Positions 23,101-35,100 of a DNA stretch of 64,000 nt are shown in pieces. The notes beneath the pieces are model-generated. The model had not been told where the DNA came from, made no database searches, and was given only the letters and a program-made list of their open reading frames with translations. The first letter of the stretch is position 1; every line of letters begins with the position of its first letter. The position numbers and the translations under genes were made by a program. The stretch is from Lytechinus pictus (Eukaryota > Echinodermata > Echinoidea > Temnopleuroida > Toxopneustidae), in the NCBI RefSeq assembly GCF_037042905.1, contig NC_087259.1, forward strand, positions 22,106,001 to 22,170,000. Direction: 5' to 3'.

Positions 23101-26100
23101 ATTCACATAGCAAACAGCATTGTTTAAATTATTGTCAACAGTTTATACATGTATGTCTCATAATATTATGGAAATCATGTTGATTGAAATCATTGAATGC
23201 AGTCTTAACCTCCATTACAAAACCATTGCCATCTGGGATTAGACAGATTTATTAAGACTGATCTTTATAATCTCCCACCAATGAGCCTTGAAGGGGGTCA
23301 TGTGGATAATCTATATTTAAATGGACCGTGCACTGATTTCGAGATGAGTTTAACAGGCTTCATAAAACCATGGAAAACTAACTTTCAGTGAATCAAACTT
23401 ATTTTAAAGTCAATAAAATATCATTTTGTTTCCAGGCATTGGTGATCAGAAGGCTGTTCAACAATAAAATTGTGATGCGATATGATAGTTTGTTGATTTG
23501 AATTGATCAATATTTGAATCTCTTCGCTATGTAGAAAATATGCAGTTGTATGTACATGAATGAACTTTGTTCCTTTTCACAATATTGATATTGAATGACT
23601 GTGATACATGTACCGCCTTGATAATAGTGTTTATCCCGGGGGGGGGGGGGGGGCCACTTACATTGACGAGTGGATACCATGCACGACCCCAAAAACATGT
23701 AAAAAGGATGTCTTTTTCAAGATAGGGCATGTTACGAACGTAACATGATAAGGGTGTCAAAAACACAAAAATAATGAAAAAAGGGTATCTATTTCGCTAG
23801 GAAAGCTACGTGTTTAGGGTCAAGTATGCGGGGATGATAAAACAAAATTAAAATGTTTTAGAAAGGATGTCATTTTTGCCCCAACACTACGTGTTTAGAG
23901 TCCAATTTTCGCGAGGTGTGGAAGGTGGGGCCGTATACTTAAAACCAAAATTAATGTGTAAAGGTAAAACCGACGACCGACGGAACCGTGACATAACAAT
24001 AAAATATCGCTGTACTTGTTTAGGGGTTCATTTCAGGGAATACTTGCCATCGTTTGTTTGTTTCCGATACTTGTTAACGGTAGGGTTTCACACGCCAATA
24101 CTTGTAATAAGGGGTGCATTTTCAGAATATGGAAAATGCGTGTTTAGGGTGCTTTTCGAGACCCCATGGTCGCGCATGGTATCCACTCGTCAATGGAAGT
24201 GGCCCCCCGGGGTGTTTTATGCAACATGACTATGAAGTACATGTATGGTACAAACCTGTACCCTAGTATGTTTGTTAAGTTTGCTTTTGACAAAAGATGT
24301 GTTGAAAGTGATGTGTGCAGTCATGGTGCAGTGATCATCTTAATAAATATTGGTACTTTAAGAATCAATATGGGAACTTGAAAGTAAAATGCGTTTTAAC
24401 ATGCATGTTCAGTACTAAAACTTTAAACAGCGTTGAACAGTTAGGTTTTATGATAGCCTACCTGTTATGTTTTTATATTACACTTTAATGGGTACTTTAT
24501 ACTTGATATTAAAATTTCTGATTAAATAGAGTAAAATCAAATGGGCGAAATGTTACTGAAATTTTCATCTAAATCTGATGAAAAATATCTAACACAGTAG
24601 ACTTTTGCTTTTCTCTAAATTGGAATTGGCATGATTTTCTGTGCACAATATTTTCTCCTGAGTGATGGGACAGATTTCAGCTCTCAGTATGAAAGTTCAA
24701 CGAAGGTTCAATAAATCAGCTCTAGTCATTTTTTCCCTTTGAATTTCATGATTTATTGAAGTGCAATTTACTCGGATATTCCACATCAGTAAATCTTCTG
24801 TGCTTCTTTGTAAAGTTGTCAGGAATTCTTCCGCTAGCCCATTCAGAATAAAGAGGAAAGACTTGTTCATTTCCTTTCAGTCTCTAGTTCTGTGCCCATT
24901 ATCGTGTAGCTTTTGATAGATATTGTCATTATACTAGCATATAGGACCTAGATGTGTTTGATTAAAAAACCCATAATTATAGAGCAGATGTGATGATAAA
25001 CCCAAGCATTTTATAAAGATGGTTGGTATCTACATGTATAATATATGTTTTTCACACTGCATTTCCTTAACCCCATACTATCCTAAACCCCATACTATCC
25101 TTAACCCCATACTATCTTAACCCCATACTATCTTTTTTTCGATTCACACTGTCTTTCTTAACCCCAAACTATTTGCTTAGCCGGGGTTAACGCCTTAACC
25201 CTGACTATCACACAGCTCATGAATATTGATGATTATACCATACAGAGCGCGATTAACGTGCAATTTCGACTTCTGTGATTGGCTAATGCTTAGCCCCACT
25301 TTTCCTTAGCCCTGTTTCGTTTCACACTGCATCTCTTAGCACCACAATTGTGGTGCTAGCACCACAATAAGCCGGCTAACCCTGCTTTTTTGCAGGGCCA
25401 GGTAGTACCGTACTATTTACCGTGCTAGCCCACTTTGCTAAAACGTAGTGTGAAAACGAAGTGGGCTAAGCTTAACCCCGGGAAATTGGTGGGGCTATGG
25501 CCCCCCCCCCCCCCTAGCCCCACCAATTTCCTGGGGTTAAGGGAAAAAAGTGCAGTGTGAAAAGCATAATACATGTATGTAGGCCCCAACAGAAATCCTT
25601 TGACATTGTTCTTTATACAAAAAAAAATGTATATTTTATTTACCAAGCCAAATCATTGAATTATGAGTTTTTAAGCAGGGGCCTTATTCTATGGCTATCC
25701 TGTCGATGCAATAATTATCTGCATGACTTTGCATGTCTCCAATAAAATGATGGTATTCATAATTCTCCAACTCTCCCATCAAGAAATCAAGACTGTTCAG
25801 GATTTTTCATTGAGATATGAACAATTTATGGCAAAGCCCTGTGATTCTCCCAAAGAATGAAATTTCAATTTAGCAATGATTATGATACCGCCCCAGGTCA
25901 CTCTGTTCTGTGATGGCTGTAACCTTTGAAAATGAACTCGGAATGAAAGGAGACAATGGATTCTCGTGTTGTCAACGATGAAATCGGTTCAGTTTTGTAA
26001 TGTCTTCTTTTCCTTGAGGTCCCCTGAACTTTTAATTTTCATTTGCCCAGCAAATGCTGAGTTAATGTGGTTGTTGAACTCGGGTTTTAGGGTTGATGTA

Positions 26101-29100
26101 ATGATTTTTTCCCATAATTATCGGCCGAGCTACATTGTAGCCCCTATGGCAATACAAATGATCTTTTTATGTATTTGTACCTGTAATGTATGTACACTTA
26201 AATCAATCTAAAATATAGTAGAAAATGTTAATACTGTCAGCTGGCTATTGATCCAGTCATTTTAATACTAATTCCTTGTTTTTAACTGAAAAGTTACTGG
26301 TCAGACAGCAATTTTACTGGTCTTAGATGTAGACCGTCAGACCGGCACTATTGGCGCTATTGTCGCACATTGTAATACCACATGATTTCCCAGCAATACT
26401 ACTCTGTGGGAAGGTTTGTAAACATTGAAATTCCCACGGTCAGAGTAATTGCTCCAAACATATATCTTTTCAGGTCAAACAGTTTATGTGCTGTTTTATA
26501 GTGAGAAATAAACCATTTTGAAAATATCAATATATTTCATTCAAGTTGATAAACAGGGGGAATGTTGAATTAACAGCATGTGTAGGGGCTTGTGAATGAG
26601 ACTGTGTTGACTTTCAGAAGTTCGAGCCTTCAACCTTCTTTGTGAAAATTAGACTTTGTTCTGTGGTCATAGGCATCCAGACCTGTTTGTATCAGCCTTA
26701 GTTATCCTGCTATTTCATCACAGTTTGTACACCAAATCATCCTGAACATGACATGAAAAAAACATTAAGATGCCACAATTATGACAATAAGACATACAGT
26801 AAGGTATCTTGTTGGTTTGTCTGTAGATTACAATTCCAAGTCAATTTATTTTTATTAATTTAGTTTAATTTTCATTTATTTCTTTTATTTTATATTTGTA
26901 TATTTTTTCATATTTTTTATTTTTGGAGCGGGGGGGGGGGGGGGGGGGGGGGGGGTTTCTGTCTACTTTATCCAGCTACTCTGCAGGGGAAGACACCCGG
27001 GGAGGGCACTCGACCAAAAAAGTGGTAGGGGTGTGCCGCGGGCGAGGCAAAAAACGGGGGCCTTGGAGCGGGCTTATTGTAAAAAGGAGGGTCCTCGGAA
27101 CGGGCTTCGGAACTACAAATGTTTGTGAAAACGGGGGTCCTCGGAACGGATCTCCGTATCTCTGTGAGTGCGTATGCATCCCTATGGAACGGGCAATCGT
27201 GCATGATGCAGCTAGCGCGGCCTCCGCCGGGTTCGCTCGCGCTTAGGCGATGGTCGAAAAGCGCTCTACTGCCGCTTTTCACCAAAATTGTAGTAGATCA
27301 ATGCGACCGGAACGGCGTAACGAAAAATATGCGAAGCTTTGGAGCGGATTTCTTTCTTCTTTTCTTGATAAGAAGGAAATGCTATGCCTTGGAGCGGCTT
27401 TCTTTGTTCTTTTTCTCAATAAGACAAAAATGCTATGCCTTGGAACGGAAATTTGAGTGTAAAAATGGGGGTCCCCTCCGCGGCACATACCCACTATGCA
27501 TTATATACTGAGTGCCCCCCCCCCCCCGGGGGAAGACACACCTGATATATGGTTTAGGCATGGAATGCTTTATTCATGATGCCATACTTGTAATTATATT
27601 ATTACCCAAGCTAGTCACTCCGACTCAGTTGCATAACATAATATTATTAACCTTCTCTAATCTATAAAATGCTGAGTGTCAAGCAAGAAGGCAGAATGTC
27701 CCATTTTCAAAGTCTTTGACGTGAATCGGCCAGGGATTGAACCCATGTCCTGTTCAATAGGTTGGGGGCTCTACCACTGAACCTATAGCTAACATGGTCA
27801 CCATACTTTCCATTACATGTATGTATGAGAATTTGTCCTCTTTGGCTGATGGAGAGTTGTTGGAGACGTTTCTTGAATCTTTTAACTGAGAGACAATATC
27901 AGACCAGAATTTCAAAATTGAGCTGAAAACAGGGCTGATGGAGAACCACTTTTAGTTCTCTTCATCTTTTATTCTAGTATTTGCTCAAAACATCACTAGT
28001 GTAGAAGTGGAATGCGAGGTCGGTAGACTTCAATCAAAGGATAGCCAAAAAGCCTGAAATTGTCTTGGGAACTCTCCAGTGATAGCTTCCATGAAGACTA
28101 TTAAAGAAGTGCACATGTATGATTCAGGGTATTGTTGCGATTCCCTGTATGATTCATCAACTCATAAATGTTGTGATTGACAAATTCTATGAATGTAAAG
28201 AGAATTTATTTGTCAAATCTAACTGAAGGAAATTCCTCAGTCTCTGACAATAAAAAAATCAATGTTCATGAGAAAATTGTTATTGTGAATTTTGCGAGTT
28301 TGCCTGTAGGATTTTATCATTCATTATTTCTGAAAGTTAAGTTATACCCAAGTCAAGAAATATACCTATACATTCTGATAACTGGTAAATATTTATTTCA
28401 GAATTTTCATCACTACACTTGTAGTTCTAATTTTAATAATTAATTAACTCATAGGATTCATCTCATTATAATCATTAGACCTGTGCCCTTCACGTGCTTT
28501 CTACTATTTGGGTTGAACATTTTTAGCAACCTTATTGTTTTTAGAAACACGATTTCATTGAATAATGATGGAACTGACAGAAGGAAAACGTAGTAAAAGC
28601 TGCACTGTCAGTTATAAACAAAAAAGTATTTGTTGTCAGAAACAGTTTTCGAAGTGAGATCAGCTTGTAATATATCAATTGTGAATGTCAGGCATGTGTC
28701 CCCCAAATGGCATAATTTTCATAGATATGGTTTGCATTGTTCTTGAAAATTTCTAAGAAAGAAATTGATAAAAGATCATTGAATTTGGTGAAGAAAAATA
28801 TAGGCGTATGTACTTTGGCGTCTGAAAGTTCACTTTTGTAGACATCTTCACAATTTTCATTGCCCCCCATTGCCCTGTATAACTCCTTCCTTGACTCTTG
28901 ATACGGTATTTAAATAAAAGCAGTTTTTCTGAAGACTTTACGGACAGAAATAGTGAACGCATGCACTACAAAATACTTATACGCACTTTTACATAGTAAG
29001 TTTTACAGGGTCATTCTCAAAAATATGTTACAATTCACAAAAAACGTGTCTCGACTATCTTATGGCCGCTAGCTTCACAACCCTGAACATTTTCTACAAA

Positions 29101-32100
29101 AATATTATCAAGAAAATTACAATAATAGACTAGCTCCACAAAGCATATACGACCAGTGACTAATAAAGCTCTAATTTTATTACAAAAGCCTTTTATTTTT
29201 GCTTTTTGTTAGAATCGACGCTGTCTCGGGTCAGTTTTAGATTTTACTATCATTCTCTTTCCTAAGTAGTCTGTATTTCTTACCTACATTAATGTCTGGT
29301 GAGGGCAGCTTGGTGTAAACGTCCGACATACTGCGCTTATCCTAGTATTTGATGATCCCTTTGTGATTAATTTCACTTTTAACTTTGTCCCAAATTCATT
29401 TTAACCTCCGTAACGAATACTGCCACAAGTTTTTTTTCCCATTCAAACTGAATGATATTATATGATAATGTGTCTACAAGTAGAGTGATATTCATTAATA
29501 AATAATTGATAGGGAATTATCATATGTGTTTCCTGTATTACACGGAAATAAAGGACTATTCTTAAAAAATAAAATGTATGACTAAACAGCTTTAACATCC
29601 GTAACGCACCTTAAGAAAATATGCACTTTGGCAGTTCTGTTAAGGATTCAGTATCTTATAGGATAAGAGACACCTTTCATAATAAATACAATTTTCAAAG
29701 GTATGACTGCTAAATAAGGACCACGTTGGACCATAAAGCATAAAGACATTAACTTCCGTAACGCATTAACTTCCGTAACATTTTTTCTTGAATATGCTAC
29801 AAATTTGTGCTATACTGAATCACTCCGGATCATACAGATATAAATCATATAAGGTACCGTCCACCTACTTACCCATACAAATGATAGCTATTCATCCTTG
29901 TCAAATTATTATTACACACCTTATTTTTAACATCACTTTGAAAAGTGGGAAAATTGCCAGCGAAAACAATTTCCCGAGAATTATATATGATATTTAATGT
30001 TTTTCGAATTTTAAATAATACATACTACAAATTTTGAATATTGGCATCTTCTTTAGAACTTAAGATTTCTAATTTCCTTTGCTATATAAAGTGCATTAAC
30101 TTCCGTAACAATTACTGTTACGGAAGTTAATACACTTCTTTGCTGTACTTTGCTAAGATTGATAGCACGATTCTAGTTCCAGAATAGGTGACATGGCTTT
30201 GTCTAATGCTGTAGTCGGCAGAAATGGTGTAGAGAAAGGGAAGAAGGAGAAACAATTAAGCTTTCATGGACAAGGGAAGAGACAGAAAAACTGTTTGCAA
30301 TGACTCATGAGGAGGGTTAATGTATCACCGATCAAAAATGTGAGCGCAAAGCGCGAGCTAAAACTTGTGAATAGTCTAACCTGAAAACTTGAAATTCAAG
30401 CATTTTTTGTAGAAATGATCAGGATGTTATCTGAATAAACTATTAATGCGAGTACAAAGTGCTAGCTGATTTGTTTTTCGTATTCTGACCGAAAGCTTGA
30501 CATTCTAAACACTCTTTGTACCAATTACAAGGATGGGTATCTTAATTGATGCGACTGTAAATTTTTTATATGTTGATCTGAAAACAATAATTTTTGGACG
30601 TTGTAATTTGAGAACAAGATATATATCCAATAAACAATTATTGCAAAGGTAAAACGCGCGCTTTTTTAGGTTTAGTCCCCAAAACGGGACATTCTACTAA
30701 CTTTTTGTAATCATAAAAAGGATGGGTGTCTTGCTAAGGAAATGGTGCGCAGTGAATGCGAAGCGCGAGCTGAAAATATGTGTCATTCCAATATGAAAAC
30801 CAGACATCTTAAGCACGCTTTCAAATAAAGAGGATATAAATTGAATAAAAAATAATTTCATGCAATAGAATACAAAAAAAAAACAAGTGGGGATTACATG
30901 TATGTACACCATCAATCAACTCTTTTAATATTCATGAAGATATGCATAGACTATATTGTTTCACTAAAATAATGCAAATCTTTAGAATGGCATAACTTCG
31001 CTATTCCTTGTTCAATTTTGATCATATTTGCAGTATTTTGTTTGTCTGCTTATTATCTGTTCAGATCATATTTTTCAGCCTGGATGACCCCATTAACGTG
31101 CATGAAAAGTGCTTGAATAATCGATATAGGCCTACTTACATGAAAACATGGAAAGGGGTATTTCAAACTCTCACGGTTTGTTGGAATTTATAAATGAAAT
31201 ACGTATTTCGATAATCAAACATTTTGGCCATTCATCATTTTTTTAAATCACGAATAGAATGCGTAATTGCGTATCTCGATAAAACAAACTGATGAAAAAA
31301 AAAATTGCGATTAGATCATATAGATTCCATTAATAATTTATGTATTTGTGAATTTTTAGCCTCTTGTTTCATTCACCTTACTTTTTTATTATTCATTTCC
31401 CTATGTCCTTTTTTAAATGTTTTTCCCTCTTTTTCTATCTTTTTTGGCTATTGGCAGGCGGCGGGATTCCTCGTAACCCAGAGAACTCATCCTGGTAACG
31501 GGACTGCGATTGTTATATTTTGTTTATTGCCAGAAACTTTAAAGATGAACTGTAATTCTGTTGCCCGGTTATTCGGTTTTTTCATTCCAACTTTGAACAA
31601 GAACGACAATAAAATTACAGTTTCCGTTTCCTGTTTATGTTTTTTTACATTTTTTTAGGGGGCGGTGTTGGCAAATTAAGCTATGCGTTCCACATTTATC
31701 TTTATTTATTAATAAAAGGTTATACGAATACCTAAATATGGATTTTCCTAAGCTAACAAATAAATACTGCAATTTGTAACTTCATTTAACTTCCGTAACG
31801 AAGATTGACAAGGGTAAATGCCACTCGAGGATTTGATGGTAAAGTATCTTTTGATTCCCAGCATTGGTCATGCATTGCTTAGGATCTCAGGTTATGGATG
31901 AAAGTTATTTTAAGGTTGCCTCATTCAAATTATGAACATTAAACTGAACGAAAGATGTGCAATGATTTTTATGGTTCTTTTTGTTAAATGTTATTTGGTA
32001 AAATCCTGCTTCTGAAAAAGAATATTGAATATTTTTTCTATCTTGCAAACATTTTTGCTTCAGTAAATAGAATTGTTGATACCACACTGAAACTTAATGG

Positions 32101-35100
32101 TGTGCATTTCTATTTCAATCATATCAAAGGTGATTTAATTGAGTAACATAAGTGAACAATGCTAACGATTAACCTCCGTAACGTTGATATACAGTGCTTG
32201 AGTTAATCCGGTCAGTACTTCAAATTGACGCAACAGCGACATGCCCCTTTTCTGTTGCCACTTTCTCATACATGGTACTTTCACAATCTGTATTTTTCAA
32301 TCCATTTTGTAGATTTTATTTTTACGATTTTTCCCCCCATCAATTGTAGCAATTTTCTGAGAATGACCCTACAACACTCCTCCATCAAGGGCCCATGAAT
32401 TAATAATTATGTTGAAGCTTATTTAAACTTCACAGCATGCTCTTATAACCAAGCCAGCCATGCAGAAAATAACCAGGTGTAAATCCTCAAACCGATTCCG
32501 CTCCATGCAGAGACCTATCAAACACTAGAAGAAACTCTTAATTAGACCCCCATGTTTGGTGCCATTGGTAAATTGTTAATGATGTCTTCTTGGCTTTGCT
32601 AGGACAAAATGCTGTCCTGTCTTGCATGCATTACAATGTAAAGGGCAAGTTCACCCTGGTGATAATAAAGAAGAATAAGAATAGAATAAAGTGAAGATTT
32701 TGATGAAAATCTGTCAAAGATTGTTTTTTTTTTAAGTTTTGATTTTGTGATATCACAAACAAGCAACTCCTCCATAAGTTATGTGATAATGATAAATAAA
32801 AAAACATCATTTTCTTTAAAAAATCATTATTTTCTATAACAAAAGAAAAGATGATGTGATTATAATAATACAGTAATTTTTTCATACACTTACAAGGTAT
32901 TGCTTAATATGCCTCTCTCTATTATGTAACTATCAATATTTGCATTTTAAATGGATTCTTCTTTAAAGGCACCCAAATAAAATACTTCTCATATATGTTA
33001 TTAACTAAGTAGTTCTCTGAAAAGTCTTACAATGGTGTTAGTATTATGGTCAACACAATAAACTGACAAGGCATTTTAGCATTCACTAGTACCAGGGAAT
33101 ACCTCCTACCCAAACAATACCGAACAGCATATTATTTAGGTGAGGAGACTGGATAAAAGGGAAGACACAATATGTATTGATTGCAGTCATTCATGATAGT
33201 GGTGGTAGAATTCAATTATAAAAGCATTGCTCTGTTCTGTGTTTCCCAAAATGCATTAAATCTTTTCTTTCCTGTTGTCAAAGAAAATAGTCTAAAGAAT
33301 AAACACTGATCAAAAGATAATGTGACCCACATCCAGAGTCTCTGCAGGAAATATATTGTGTATGTATTATTTGATTTCTATGTTTATTGAAAAATAAATA
33401 TTTTTGAAAATATCTGTATTACTGGTCTACAATAAATTTTGTATTTACTGTTTGATTGATCAAATTGTTTCCTCTTCTTCTTATTAATCAATTGTTTGTT
33501 TGAGGGGAAGCAACTTTGCTGAAGAAAATACTTTCAGCAAAATAATCACTGGTAATCCTATTTTACCACTTCAATCATAATGGGTAATATCCTCAAAACC
33601 ATTATTTAACTTTATGTGGTTACTCTGAGGCTTGCGAAGTGTGGTTAAATTCTCTGTTTAAGCTTTTTTTTTTTACTTTTAAGTAAAGTGAGTAGCTAGC
33701 CAAGTAAAAACAAATCTGTTTATTATTTTATCCACAATGTTTCCTGCCAAGCATCCATGTAGTCATTGCATGTTCATTGGTTATTTCAGTTTATTTCTCA
33801 TTACCAGAAAGTTTTTAATAGTCTTGAGTGCCAAAAATTTAAACAAATTGATTATTGAAAAATAATAATTTTGAGTATTTCTATTGCCAAATATTAATTG
33901 ATTTAGAGGAGCATAATCCGTAACAAAATGCTAAGAAATTAACCATGAGGCTGATCTTTCTGCTATATCAATTGCATTGGTGTGTGTATAATCAGTCGTT
34001 AATTCAGCCTCACAAATCACAATCAATTGCTAAGCTTTATGTTTCGTGGCCCAGTATGGAGGAAGGGTTGATGACTGCATCTTAGTATAGGGTGGATGAC
34101 CAGTTGGTGAAGAGAGCGCAGTGTTTGCAAGACGGATATCTTGAGGTAAATGACACCTCTGGCGAATTGTGAATATTCTTCTGAGGTTGCTGACCAGCTC
34201 TGATTGAAGATGGTCGATGTCTTGAGAGGTAAACGACTCCATTGATCATTGCAAATGACCGCCCAGAAAGGTGGCTGACCAGTTAGTGACCACAGGAGAC
34301 CCGTGGCCACAATGGAACATCTTGGCTGGCTAGTCTTTACGACCAGACTTTGAATTTCCATACGGTGCACCGTGTTATGAGTCTTGATTGTTTTGAAACC
34401 CTATACAGATGAGAAGGTACATGTAGTTGAAGATCGTAGACATGGTATGAAAAGAGATTAAAGAAAGTGTTGGGTGGGGGAACATAGTGGCACCCATAAA
34501 CTAATCATTAATGCTCCATATATTTGGTGACTACTTCAAAACATGAATAGCCAACATGCCCATTATATCTGCCTTGCCTGTTGCGAAGACCAACTTTTGT
34601 CAACACTTCAAACAAAAGTCCATTCACAACACTTCTTTCTCAGCGCCTTTACATCAGAGTGTGTCTCCCCTCGTTGAACACAGACTCAGCTGTATGCCCC
34701 GGCTTGTAGTTTTCTGAATAATTGACGATGACAAGAATTATGTATTGATTACCATTTCAAGATCAGCACCGTTCAACAATAGGGCTATCGTTATTGATCG
34801 AACCTATGTCTGGCCTTTGTGGAACACGTTTTAACAAAAAGCCGTAGCTTCGTGTAATGATAATCTTCCTGGATTAGTTGACCCAAGGACATAACAATTT
34901 ACAGACATGACTTTTTACAAACTTGCATTGGAATTGAATCACTAATTTATATTAAAAAAAACATGTTTTGGTAGGTAATATTAATCTGTAAGCATGAAGC
35001 CTACCCATTACAAAGAGGGAAATGTACCAGTAGCTTCCCCTGACTCAACCATGTTTGGAATATATTTCTTTTACATGATCTACTTTCTCAGTTTACCTCT

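Noticed and set aside
27726..27801. Functional tRNA gene on the minus strand
   Set aside because: A and B boxes are good but the acceptor and anticodon stems do not pair convincingly; listed as a tRNA-like repeat instead.
29749..29779. CRISPR-like direct repeats (TTAACTTCCGTAACG)
   Set aside because: Spacing is irregular (1 bp to over 1.6 kb), the context is a eukaryotic transposon, and one copy is inverted.
31196..31209. Core GAAATACGTATTTC identical to the centre of the 34-bp palindromic insertions
   Set aside because: Only the 14-bp core matches; the arms do not continue and there is no 8-bp target duplication.
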